Below, in pieces: positions 34,664-41,791 of a stretch of DNA of 43,567 bases. Source of the stretch: Sulfurimonas sp. (GTDB lineage Bacteria > Campylobacterota > Campylobacteria > Campylobacterales > Sulfurimonadaceae); assembly GCA_002899765.1 (NCBI GenBank), contig PPDH01000041.1:1-43567 (forward strand), given 5' to 3'. A model generated the notes under the pieces. It was given only the letters and a program-made list of their open reading frames with translations, ran no database searches and was not told the origin of the DNA. Each line of letters begins with the position of its first letter. Positions within the stretch are counted from its first letter, which is position 1. The position numbers were made by a program, and so were the translations under genes.

Positions 34664-34902
34664 AACATAAACGCTACTGCATCTCTTGCACTCCCCTCAC
34701 ATACTCCTCCATCTATCATATTAGCCTCTATAAGCTCATCCTCTTCATCTCTTGCATCACTAGAGTAGATATTGACTATATAGCCACTATCTGCACTTAA
34801 AAAGATTTCGTAATAGTGTTCTTTATGTTTGAACTCTACTATGTTTTTAGTTTTAAGGATTCTTGCTAAAGTGTTGAGTTTGTTATTATGTAGAGCTGAC
34901 AT
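34660..34902 (-). CDS. Hypothetical protein, paralogue of its downstream neighbour
   Basis: An 80-residue protein with NTLARILKTKNIVEFKHKEH, YYEIFLSADSGYIVNIYSSD and an acidic DEEDELIEA. It is related along its length to the 76-residue protein that follows. It starts 3 bp after DUF2958, in the same operon. Function unknown. Confidence 0.55.
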   Translation of the reverse strand: MSALHNNKLNTLARILKTKNIVEFKHKEHYYEIFLSADSGYIVNIYSSDARDEEDELIEANMIDGGVCEGSARDAVAFML

Positions 34903-34904
34903 CT

Positions 34905-35207
34905 TTACTCTCCTTTAATCTTTGAAAATGGTGTAGGTGTAAACGATAAGTCTCTCTCAACTGACAAACCAAGAGAACCGTGAACTGATTCTAACTCCAC
35001 TAAGGTGAAGTATCCCAATTCACTATCAAGCCCTTGTACGAAACCGAAACAAGTTGATACATCTGCTTTTGAGAACTCTATGATGTACCAAGTAAAATTA
35101 CTATCAGGTGTAAATAGCTTTACATGACAGATTGGGTCTAATGTATTTTCAGTTTCATATAGGTCTGGTATATCACTTAGTAGTGTTTGTGGTATTAATT
35201 TACTCAT
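34905..35207 (-). CDS. DUF2958 protein
   Basis: A 100-residue protein with the DUF2958 pattern: IPDLYETENTLDPICHVKLF, TPDSNFTWYIIEF, GLDSELGYFTLVELESVHG and LGLSVERDLSFTPTPFS. The family is common on plasmids, ICEs and phages and has no known activity. It is within a minus-strand operon. Confidence 0.85.
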   Translation of the reverse strand: MSKLIPQTLLSDIPDLYETENTLDPICHVKLFTPDSNFTWYIIEFSKADVSTCFGFVQGLDSELGYFTLVELESVHGSLGLSVERDLSFTPTPFSKIKGE

Positions 35208-35216
35208 CTGTATCTC

Positions 35217-36305
35217 CTATGCAGCAGTTGGTGTATCTATTTTATCTTCTACCAAAGTTTTAAACTTCCCATCTATAAGTTCTATCTCTATATCACTTAG
35301 TTGTGAAGTAAATGAGGTGTTTAGTTTAAATTTACGGTTAAAGAGTTTTGCTAAGAGTTCAGCACCCTCTTTATGGTTACCCTCTGCAACCTCTAGTATC
35401 TCTTGATTTATCCTTAACATCCTTGCTCTATTGGATGGTTTATCATTAGTTGCTTGTGTAGGTGTTATATCTGATAGCTGCTCTTTTTCATTTTGGGTGA
35501 GTTGTGTTTTAGAGTGATTTGTATTTGGTGTATATGGAAATAGTGTATCTTCATCTTCATAACCGTTTTCAAGTGATTTAAGTGCAGATGATAGCTGTAC
35601 TAATTTTATCTTATCCCATGATTTAGCTTTACCATAAGTTGCTTCTACTTTTGCTATATCTATTTTTAGATTATTTATCTTGTTGAGTAGCAGCTCTCTT
35701 GCTTTTACCTCTCCCATATTATTTATGTTTGCCATAGCGTTGTTTTTAGCTTCTTGGAGTACTTTAGTGGCTAGCCATCTAGGGATTGCATTTAGTACTA
35801 CATTTCTAATTGCTTTGCTTTGACCTATTTGGAAGATTATATCAACTCCTCTCTCACCCTCGTAGATCTCTTTGCCGTATTTGTTCTTAGGGCTTTGTTT
35901 GCTTTGTCTAAATGAGCGTGATATATTAAAGCCAGTCTCTAAGTCACAAAAATATGCTGTAAAGATATATGCTTTATCACTCTCTTGAACCTCTACATCT
36001 ACCATTGCATTTCCAAAGTTTCTAACTATTGATAATGCAGCTCCTACTGTTAATCCCTCTATGATAGTTCCCCCTTGTTTCCAGCTATAGATAAACTCTT
36101 CACCAGCAATACTAGCTTCCTCTACACATTTAGATATTACTCTATTTAGGCTTCTAGGGTTTATCACTTGCATAGCTGTTACATATCTGTTTTTAGTTTG
36201 TATTGCACCTGTAGTAAAATCTGTGTTATTCAGTGGTGTAACTGCAATGTTGTCTGCACTTATTAATTGTTGTGTGTCGCTTGTGTTGTTGTCGTTGTAT
36301 AACAT
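35217..36305 (-). CDS. Candidate phage-type recombination (single-strand annealing-like) protein
   Basis: A 362-residue protein. The central region (IEGLTVGAALSIVRNFGNAM, AYFCDLETGFNISRSFRQSK, DIIFQIGQSKAIRNVVLNAI) fits a phage family with the pattern IEG-S-LA, GN, DLE, then Q..SKA.RNAI...IP, which is usually encoded beside an exonuclease. The C-terminal third is low-complexity and charged. A RecB-like nuclease gene follows upstream in the operon order, 33 bp away, giving an exonuclease/annealing pair. The annealing role is an inference from context. Confidence 0.5.
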   Translation of the reverse strand: MLYNDNNTSDTQQLISADNIAVTPLNNTDFTTGAIQTKNRYVTAMQVINPRSLNRVISKCVEEASIAGEEFIYSWKQGGTIIEGLTVGAALSIVRNFGNAMVDVEVQESDKAYIFTAYFCDLETGFNISRSFRQSKQSPKNKYGKEIYEGERGVDIIFQIGQSKAIRNVVLNAIPRWLATKVLQEAKNNAMANINNMGEVKARELLLNKINNLKIDIAKVEATYGKAKSWDKIKLVQLSSALKSLENGYEDEDTLFPYTPNTNHSKTQLTQNEKEQLSDITPTQATNDKPSNRARMLRINQEILEVAEGNHKEGAELLAKLFNRKFKLNTSFTSQLSDIEIELIDGKFKTLVEDKIDTPTAA

Positions 36306-36338
36306 TTGTAATCTCCTGTGTTGTTTTAATTATTTTGT

Positions 36339-37112
36339 TTAAGCGTATAGATACTCTTTATTATCTATATGAAATAGATTTGCAGGGTCTAGTATAGGCT
36401 CACCATTGACTGCTCTGTAAAAATCAGCAATTCTACTTGCTAACATCTCTAAGAGTTCATCTGCCTTTTTCTCTTGTAGTTCAATATCTACTACTCTTGT
36501 TCTTGTGTCTAGTGTTGAAGTGGGTTTTACTATCTCGTGTATCTTTGCAGATGAGATGGTTATATCACTTTGCTTAGCAAGTAGGCTATAGATCGAGAGT
36601 TGCAGTTCATGTTTAAGTTGTAGGTTATTAGAGAGTGTCCCTGCTGTTTTTATATCTACTAGCTCATTATGTTCGGTTACTAGGTCTATAGTTCCTCTAA
36701 CCCCTGCAATGTAGGGATTAGAGTCAAACTTTACCTCTACATACTTTTCAGTATATTTAGGTTCTATGGTTGGCATGATCTCTTTGTGATACGCTTCTAC
36801 CAATCTATTAGCTAGTAGTGCTATCTCGTTTTCATCTTCATCCTCTTGCCAATCCGTTTGTTTAGATAGTATTAGAAACTCCTCATTGGTAGCTTCTATT
36901 ATATGTGAGATATTTGGTAATACACCTGCTTTAATAAACTCACTATATCCGATATGTAGTCCATGATGAACTGAGCTACCTAAGGTTAAGTAGCTTCTAG
37001 CTGGAGTGAACTGTTTGAGTAGATGGGTTTGATACCACTCATAAGGATTTTTTAGAAATGTCTTTATGCTACTTGGTCTTATCCATATTTTATCTTCTTG
37101 AGCTAACATCAA
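36339..37112 (-). CDS. PD-(D/E)XK (RecB/Cas4-like) exonuclease
   Basis: A 257-residue nuclease. The motifs in order are LGSSVHHGLH near residue 46 (metal-binding His), GTIDLVTEHNELVDIKTA near 138-155 (D...DxK core), and QLSIYSLLAK near 170 (QxxxY motif), the RecB/AddB-type nuclease signature. N-terminal WIRPSSIKTFLKNPYEW is also RecB-like. It would process DNA ends for recombination together with the adjacent candidate annealing protein. Confidence 0.8.
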   Translation of the reverse strand: MMLAQEDKIWIRPSSIKTFLKNPYEWYQTHLLKQFTPARSYLTLGSSVHHGLHIGYSEFIKAGVLPNISHIIEATNEEFLILSKQTDWQEDEDENEIALLANRLVEAYHKEIMPTIEPKYTEKYVEVKFDSNPYIAGVRGTIDLVTEHNELVDIKTAGTLSNNLQLKHELQLSIYSLLAKQSDITISSAKIHEIVKPTSTLDTRTRVVDIELQEKKADELLEMLASRIADFYRAVNGEPILDPANLFHIDNKEYLYA

Positions 37113-37119
37113 TAATCCT

Positions 37120-37944
37120 TTATGCTGCTAATTGTTGAGTTTTTAGCTCATATATCTTATCAGCAAGGTTAAATACACCTACATTTATCTCATAATCCTT
37201 TTTCAAAGATGAGATACTTTTCGAGGTGAAGCGTCTTCCAGTTTCTTTATTTACACCTGTTACATTGTTTGCTCTGATTAGGTTTTCTTGTATGATGTTA
37301 AGCACTGTGTAGATGCTACTATCTTTCATATCTTCCTCTCTTTGAGGTACTAGTAACTGTTTAGTATCAACTTCTAAATGAGGTGCAAACTTAAGTGGTG
37401 CAGCTAATCTTGCGAATGTTTGCATCTCTACTTGTGATAACATTGTAGTTGAGTACTCTTTTACTTTTTGTTCTAGCTTTGGTTTATAGTTGCTTACTTT
37501 TTCTATTATCTCTTCAAGATTATTTTCTAAATCTCCTATGTGTCTAAGCTTGTAACTATCGAATGTTTCTCCATCCACAAGCCCATTGGAACAGCAGAAG
37601 CGATATAATCCGATTGAGATAGAAAAAGCTTTGCTCCTATCAAAACTATTGAAGAATATCAGCTCAGGAACTGACTCTTTTTCTTCTAAAAAATCGTCAA
37701 AGTGTCTTAGTCTCACTAGATGGACTTGCTTATTTTCTCTTGACTCTTGTTTTACTTGAGATACCTGTACAGAGGTAACATACCAGTTGAATTTTTCTCT
37801 TAGTTCATTGATTATATCTATACTACTTATTAGAGTATATTTATCGCTCACATCTTCGTGTGCTACTTTATTATAGAGTACTGGATAACTTTGTAGCTCC
37901 TCTTGGCTTAGTGGTTTTAGTTTTGGTATTATGTTTGTTGACAT
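37120..37944 (-). CDS. DUF932 protein
   Basis: A 274-residue protein of the DUF932 type found on plasmids and phages. The family-like segment is PELIFFNSFDRSKAFSISIG and YRFCCSNGLVDGE, with a coiled C-terminal part (DLENNLEEIIEKVSNYKPKL). Role unknown. It follows a group of three micro-ORFs and starts the main metabolic block of the operon. Confidence 0.75.
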   Translation of the reverse strand: MSTNIIPKLKPLSQEELQSYPVLYNKVAHEDVSDKYTLISSIDIINELREKFNWYVTSVQVSQVKQESRENKQVHLVRLRHFDDFLEEKESVPELIFFNSFDRSKAFSISIGLYRFCCSNGLVDGETFDSYKLRHIGDLENNLEEIIEKVSNYKPKLEQKVKEYSTTMLSQVEMQTFARLAAPLKFAPHLEVDTKQLLVPQREEDMKDSSIYTVLNIIQENLIRANNVTGVNKETGRRFTSKSISSLKKDYEINVGVFNLADKIYELKTQQLAA

Positions 37945-37996
37945 TGGTATATCCTTTTGTATATTTCTTTATTTGCTTAAAAGTCTGAGACTAAAA

Positions 37997-38077
37997 CTAT
38001 TTTTCTTCATCTTCTAATACTTCTTTTACAACTGTTCCTACAGCTATTAAAAGTCCTATAATTGTTCCTGCATTCAT
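37997..38077 (-). CDS. Predicted 26-residue membrane peptide
   Basis: Reads MNAGTIIGLLIAVGTVVKEV plus LEDEEK. One hydrophobic helix (about residues 5-17) and a charged tail. ATG 38077 abuts the stop of the 61-residue gene, so translational coupling is likely. Too short for a family call; resembles small membrane-active peptides of mobile elements. Confidence 0.45.
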   Translation of the reverse strand: MNAGTIIGLLIAVGTVVKEVLEDEEK

Positions 38078-38263
38078 CTATGCACCTCTTAGTGGTTGGT
38101 AGTTTGTATTGTTACTTGGATAGATTTTATAAGATTGTTTTTGCATATCATCCAGTTCATCCTCTGTTGGTTCTTTACTAAAGTAATCTAACCACTTAGC
38201 AAATGACCAATCTAACTCATTCTTTTTATCTTGCTCTTTATTAAGCTCTTCTTTTACTTTCAT
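38078..38263 (-). CDS. Hypothetical acidic protein (61 residues)
   Basis: Highly charged N-terminus (MKVKEELNKEQDKKNELDWS), then WLDYFSKEPTEDELDDMQKQ. It starts within the stop of the 38-residue gene (ATGA), so it is coupled to it. No domain is recognised. Confidence 0.5.
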   Translation of the reverse strand: MKVKEELNKEQDKKNELDWSFAKWLDYFSKEPTEDELDDMQKQSYKIYPSNNTNYQPLRGA

Positions 38264-38376
38264 CTTGTTATCATCCTTTCAAGTAGTTTTTCTTTATTTG
38301 ACATTGGAAAAAGTAACTTCTCAAATATTGTTTTAGGTTTAGTATAAAACTTAACCATCACATCATCTTTTTGCAT
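38260..38376 (-). CDS. Small basic hypothetical protein (38 residues)
   Basis: Reads MQKDDVMVKFYTKPKTIFEK to a terminal ERMITR. CAAGGAGCAG before ATG 38376 is a strong ribosome site. It is the first gene of the operon running to 33689. No family is recognised. Confidence 0.5.
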   Translation of the reverse strand: MQKDDVMVKFYTKPKTIFEKLLFPMSNKEKLLERMITR

Positions 38377-38564
38377 ATAACTGCTCCTTGTATTGTGTGG
38401 AATTTTCAAAGCTTTATTAGGCTTATACATTAATGATATATTGTTATAAATTGTTGGAGTCTCCTGTTTAGGAGTGTTTTAGGGTGATATGGTGTAAAAA
38501 TGAGGTGTTTAGAACTTTATTGGGTGGTTTTAGTGTTGAGTTATAATTTTAGGGGTAAAGGGGT
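38377..38564. other. Promoter region of the accessory operon with GGTGT-type words
   Basis: AT-rich stretch upstream of the first operon gene. On the minus strand it has CAATTTATAACAATATAT, a 9-bp-period repeat near 38440-38455 that could be a promoter or operator. On the plus strand at about 38489-38515 the words GGTGTAAAAATGAGGTGTTT are similar to those upstream of the S-layer-like gene at 30.89 kb (minus strand). Confidence 0.4.
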
Positions 38565-38598
38565 GTAGCATAGACAGGAGAGTTCCTATCTATGCTAC
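38565..38598 (-). terminator. Strong hairpin at the end of higA
   Basis: Arms GTAGCATAGACAGGA and TCCTATCTATGCTAC match at 14 of 15 positions with a 4-base loop. The right arm overlaps the higA stop. No T-run follows, so it may stabilise the transcript or be a recombination remnant rather than a classic terminator. Confidence 0.6.
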
Positions 38599-38862
38599 TT
38601 TTATATCTATTTTTTTATCAAATGTTTTAGCTAGTTTTTGTAAGAAGTCTATACCTATGTTTACTGAGCCATTTTCTACTCTACTAATAACAGTTTGTGT
38701 TGTTCCAAGCTTTTTTGCTAGCTCTGATTGTGTTAGTTTGTACTGTAATCTAATACCAACTAAAATATCAACGATTTTATATCGTAACTCTTTTTGTTCA
38801 AACTCCTCTTTAAACTGTGGGTCTTTTAGCTATTTGTTTAAGTGTTTTGTGAAATCATCCAT
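38590..38862 (-). pseudogene. HigA-type XRE antitoxin, interrupted by TAG
   Basis: A 90-codon frame reading MDDFTKHLNK, TAG at 38830-38832 (codon 11), LKDPQFKEEFEQKEL, then the XRE helix-turn-helix KLTQSELAKKLGTTQTVISR and VENGSVNIGIDFLQKLA. The phrase YLxxQLKDPEF is typical of HigA N-termini, so Gln or Glu was probably lost. The HTH lies wholly after the stop, so a downstream restart could still make DNA-binding protein. The gene overlaps the toxin gene by 8 bp. Confidence 0.78.
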
Positions 38863-39197
38863 TTTTTACTTCCTTCATCCTTTTAAGAGCTATCTCTATC
38901 TCTTTTCTAGGTGTTTTTTGAGTTTTTTTTATAAAACCATGTAATAGAATAAAAGTTTTATCTGTATGTGCGAAGTATAATACTCTATATATACCAGACT
39001 TATCTTTAGCTCTTACTTCATATATCTTATTTTCAATAGGTCTTACAAATGGCAATCCTAAATCTATCCCATACTTACTAAGCATTTGAAATATTTTAAA
39101 TATCTCAGCTTTTGGTTCATTATCAATTGAATCAAGCCACTTTTCAATAGGAGAAATATTGTTTTGATTACGGTAGTAGTTTTATCTTCCATTCCAT
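38855..39197 (-). pseudogene. HigB/RelE-type toxin, frameshifted near its start
   Basis: From ATG 39197 the frame begins MEWKI and then shifts at a run of four A (39180-39183); removing one A joins it to NYYRNQNNISPIEKWLDSID, the normal second strand of HigB-type toxins. The rest is intact: MLSKYGIDLGLPFVRPIENK, IYEVRAKDKSGIYRVLYF, ILLHGFIKKTQKTPRKEIE. A product starting at Met 39085 would lack the first strands and probably the activity. Toxin loss may have relaxed selection on the adjoining antitoxin, which has a stop. Confidence 0.75.
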
Positions 39198-39205
39198 AGC
39201 TCAAT

Positions 39206-39223
39206 TATATCTTATAAGATATA
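39206..39223. promoter_or_regulatory. Perfect 18-bp palindrome, HigBA operator candidate
   Basis: TATATCTTATAAGATATA is an uninterrupted palindrome ending 9 bp before the higB start, where HigA-type antitoxins bind to autoregulate. Its centre TATAAG can double as a -10 box. Confidence 0.75.
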
Positions 39224-39260
39224 TTTAGTCAATTAAATTAAAGGCACAGCCCTTGTTAGC

Positions 39261-40127
39261 CTATTTAATAAAAAACTCACTATACATCTTTTCAACTTTT
39301 TTAACTGGAAGCTTTACAGTAGATGCTATTTGTTCTATATCAAGAGTTTTACATTTAAGCAAAATCAGCTTTTTAGCAATATCTATTTTTATATTGGTTT
39401 CAATCTGATTTTCGTTTAGATCATAAGCTCTATGATTTTTATTCATACTTGTTGGAACTATTATTTTTAAAGATTTCATACTCAATACTTTACTTCCAAC
39501 CCCTAGAGTTTTATGTATTGTGCCTCCTACTGATTTATCTGTAGATGTAAAATCTAGTGTTGCTAATCTATAGAGTGATTGAGCAAATCTTGCTAGAAGA
39601 ACTTTTTTATGTTTATAGATATTTAAACAAGTATCTACATATTCTATATCCAAATCTTTAAAGTAAATATTAAGTTTTTTTAAAAGATGTGTTCTAGCTA
39701 TAACAAACTCTCTTATTACATTAGTATCCAAATATACAATATCCTCAAACTTTACTTTTTCTAGTAAGTGGTACTTAATCTCACTATTTTGATCTAGCTG
39801 CTTGTTTTTAAGTAGGTATATCATCTTATTAATACTCTCACCATCCTCTACTAGGATTACATCTCTTTGTACTATCTTTTTCATATACTCAAAAGTTTTA
39901 TACTCTGTTGCAGAAGTAACAATAATTGCATTTTTAAAATAGTAACACCTTTGTATACTATCTAGCATCACTACATTTATATTACTTAAATAAGCATCAG
40001 CAATATTTCTTAAATCCAATAGATTATAATTAGTGTGATTTTGAGCTATTTTGAAAACAATTAACTCAGAATTTACTAAGCCTTTATAGCTATTTTCTAG
40101 CCATTGATTTATTCTATTGTTTTGCAT
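39261..40127 (-). CDS. Hypothetical protein with C-terminal helix-turn-helix
   Basis: 288 residues from ATG 40127, chosen because CAAGGAGAGC stands just before it (an upstream start at 40196 has none). The body contains no motif I recognise. The C-terminus reads IAKKLILLKCKTLDIEQIAS and TVKLPVKKVEKMYSEFF, which looks like a helix-turn-helix of the sigma-region-4 or transposase type. It lies between the toxin pair and the SF3 helicase, so it may regulate or initiate replication of the element. Two half-palindromic sites lie directly upstream. Confidence 0.55.
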   Translation of the reverse strand: MQNNRINQWLENSYKGLVNSELIVFKIAQNHTNYNLLDLRNIADAYLSNINVVMLDSIQRCYYFKNAIIVTSATEYKTFEYMKKIVQRDVILVEDGESINKMIYLLKNKQLDQNSEIKYHLLEKVKFEDIVYLDTNVIREFVIARTHLLKKLNIYFKDLDIEYVDTCLNIYKHKKVLLARFAQSLYRLATLDFTSTDKSVGGTIHKTLGVGSKVLSMKSLKIIVPTSMNKNHRAYDLNENQIETNIKIDIAKKLILLKCKTLDIEQIASTVKLPVKKVEKMYSEFFIK

Positions 40128-40150
40128 CAAGCTCTCCTTGTATTTTGTGC

Positions 40151-40167
40151 ATAACGCGTTATAACGC
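40151..40167. promoter_or_regulatory. ATAACGC palindrome plus direct repeat, operator candidate
   Basis: A perfect 12-bp palindrome ATAACGCGTTAT (40151-40162) and a second ATAACGC at 40161-40167 give half-sites exactly 10 bp apart. It lies 24 bp upstream of the HTH gene start and downstream of the helicase gene on the minus strand. Confidence 0.6.
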
Positions 40168-40210
40168 ATTCTTGTATAGATAAGTGGCTTTGGCATTGAT
40201 GATGTTTTTC

Positions 40211-40235
40211 AAAAAAGCCTACTAAATAGGAGGCT
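40211..40235 (-). terminator. Rho-independent terminator of the helicase gene
   Basis: On the minus strand, AGCCTCCTA and TAGTAGGCT arms form a stem with one mismatch and are followed by TTTTTT. It lies 12 bp past the stop of the SF3 helicase gene, in the correct orientation. Confidence 0.8.
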
Positions 40236-40247
40236 CTTTTATGGTTA

Positions 40248-41711
40248 TTAATAACCCACATATATACGAAGATAATCATCCACTGCTTCACCATATTTAC
40301 ACTGCATTATGTAGTTTCTGTTGAATTGGTGTATATCAAATTGTTGCAGCTCTTTAAAAAGCTCTGTGGTAGTTTTGATTGAATTAGTACCGTAGAGTAA
40401 TTTAAATACTGGAAGTAGATTATCAATTTTAAAGAGGTTATTATAAAGGTCTCTAATTACAATTTCATACAACTCTGGTGCATCAAATAGTATTGGTTCA
40501 AACTGCCAAATTTGGTTATATTTAATAGCATTAGCATACTCTTGAATGTTTTTTTGTAGTTTAGTAAGTCTAACTGGCTTAACTAAACCTTGTTTGATCT
40601 GTTTTTGATACTGTTGCTGTTCATACATAGAGATAAGCTCTTGTTTCTCTGGAGTCCATAAAGCAGTATTTGCTTTTTGCTCATCTACATAGCGTTGCTT
40701 TAAATAACAAGTAAATGCAGGTAGTTCTGATTTTATAGCCTTTATAAGCTCTTCTGCTCTACCATAACCTAAAAAGTTAATCTTTGATAATGCTTCACCT
40801 GTATTGGAAACTGTAAATCGTCTATCACTTGGCTCTATTTCAACTGGATACTGCTCATTTGAAGTTATTAAGACTTGACCATAAATATTTGTCTCTTTAT
40901 CAAGTGTTTTAAACTTCTTCTCAGCTGTTACTGTATCATTTGTTATAAATGATTTAAGGAAGTTCTTTGAACTTTCACTTTGAGACTTTTTAACAGATAT
41001 CTCATCAAGATTAAAATAGAGTGTGTTTTCAACAATTCCACCTAGATAAGAGGTGCTAAGACTTTTATCATTAATAGTTTTTGTGTAACCAAAGATTGGA
41101 CTTATAACTTCGTTAAAATAGATCCCCTTTCCACTTCCTTGACTTCCTCGTAAAACAAGGGCTATTTTTGATTTCTTTAATCCTTGCATAAAATATGCTT
41201 CACGATTAAGCATCCATTCTACTCTAATTGGGTCGTAATTACATAAATGAGATGATAGAGCATATATAGCAGGGAAATCCTGTACTGTATAGTTAAGAGA
41301 GCACTCTTGAAGCATATATGGAGTTGGTATAAAGATATTAAGTTCATAAAGACCATTTTCTGCCTCTATAAACTCCTCATTAGCCTGTGGATCAAACTTC
41401 TCACCTTTAACAAGTTTAAGCTCATGAGAGCTTACTTGTAGTACTTCATCCTCATCATCTTGTGAATCTTTCTTTTTAGTTGGTAATAGCTCAATATCTT
41501 CCCCTATAAAACTAGAAAAAGTTTGTGAGAGAACTTTATAGTTTTTGGATAGTTTAAATCTATCTTCTTTTGATAGTCTGTAAAGAAGTTCACCAGATTC
41601 ACTAAGTGCAAGTCCAGCACCTTTTTCTTCTATTTTGGCTAAAGCTACATTTGTATTGTTTGCTTTTAGCCAGTCATTAGAGTTATAAGACTCATATCTA
41701 TTTTTTTTCAT
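40248..41711 (-). CDS. SF3/D5-type helicase (DUF5906-like) replication protein
   Basis: A 487-residue protein with Walker A LRGSQGSGKGIYFNEV near residue 188, Walker B LYFNLDEISVKK near 231, motif C GQVLITSNEQYPVEI near 279 and DRRFTVSNTG, the superfamily 3 pattern of VapE/D5/DUF5906 phage and plasmid helicases. The N-terminal 140 residues have no primase motif that I can see. The C-terminus is helical. Likely role is unwinding the element's origin. It is followed by a clear terminator. Confidence 0.82.
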   Translation of the reverse strand: MKKNRYESYNSNDWLKANNTNVALAKIEEKGAGLALSESGELLYRLSKEDRFKLSKNYKVLSQTFSSFIGEDIELLPTKKKDSQDDEDEVLQVSSHELKLVKGEKFDPQANEEFIEAENGLYELNIFIPTPYMLQECSLNYTVQDFPAIYALSSHLCNYDPIRVEWMLNREAYFMQGLKKSKIALVLRGSQGSGKGIYFNEVISPIFGYTKTINDKSLSTSYLGGIVENTLYFNLDEISVKKSQSESSKNFLKSFITNDTVTAEKKFKTLDKETNIYGQVLITSNEQYPVEIEPSDRRFTVSNTGEALSKINFLGYGRAEELIKAIKSELPAFTCYLKQRYVDEQKANTALWTPEKQELISMYEQQQYQKQIKQGLVKPVRLTKLQKNIQEYANAIKYNQIWQFEPILFDAPELYEIVIRDLYNNLFKIDNLLPVFKLLYGTNSIKTTTELFKELQQFDIHQFNRNYIMQCKYGEAVDDYLRIYVGY

Positions 41712-41746
41712 AATTTTACCTTTTTATGTTATTTTAAAATCATCAT

Positions 41747-41777
41747 TATCAAAGAGATTACCGCTATCTCTTTGATA
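41747..41777 (-). terminator. Perfect 12-bp inverted repeat between integrase and helicase
   Basis: TATCAAAGAGAT and ATCTCTTTGATA with a 7-base loop lie 15 bp past the integrase stop. No long T-run follows, so it is a weak terminator or regulatory hairpin. Confidence 0.65.
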
Positions 41778-41791
41778 CATTAGTTATTTAG

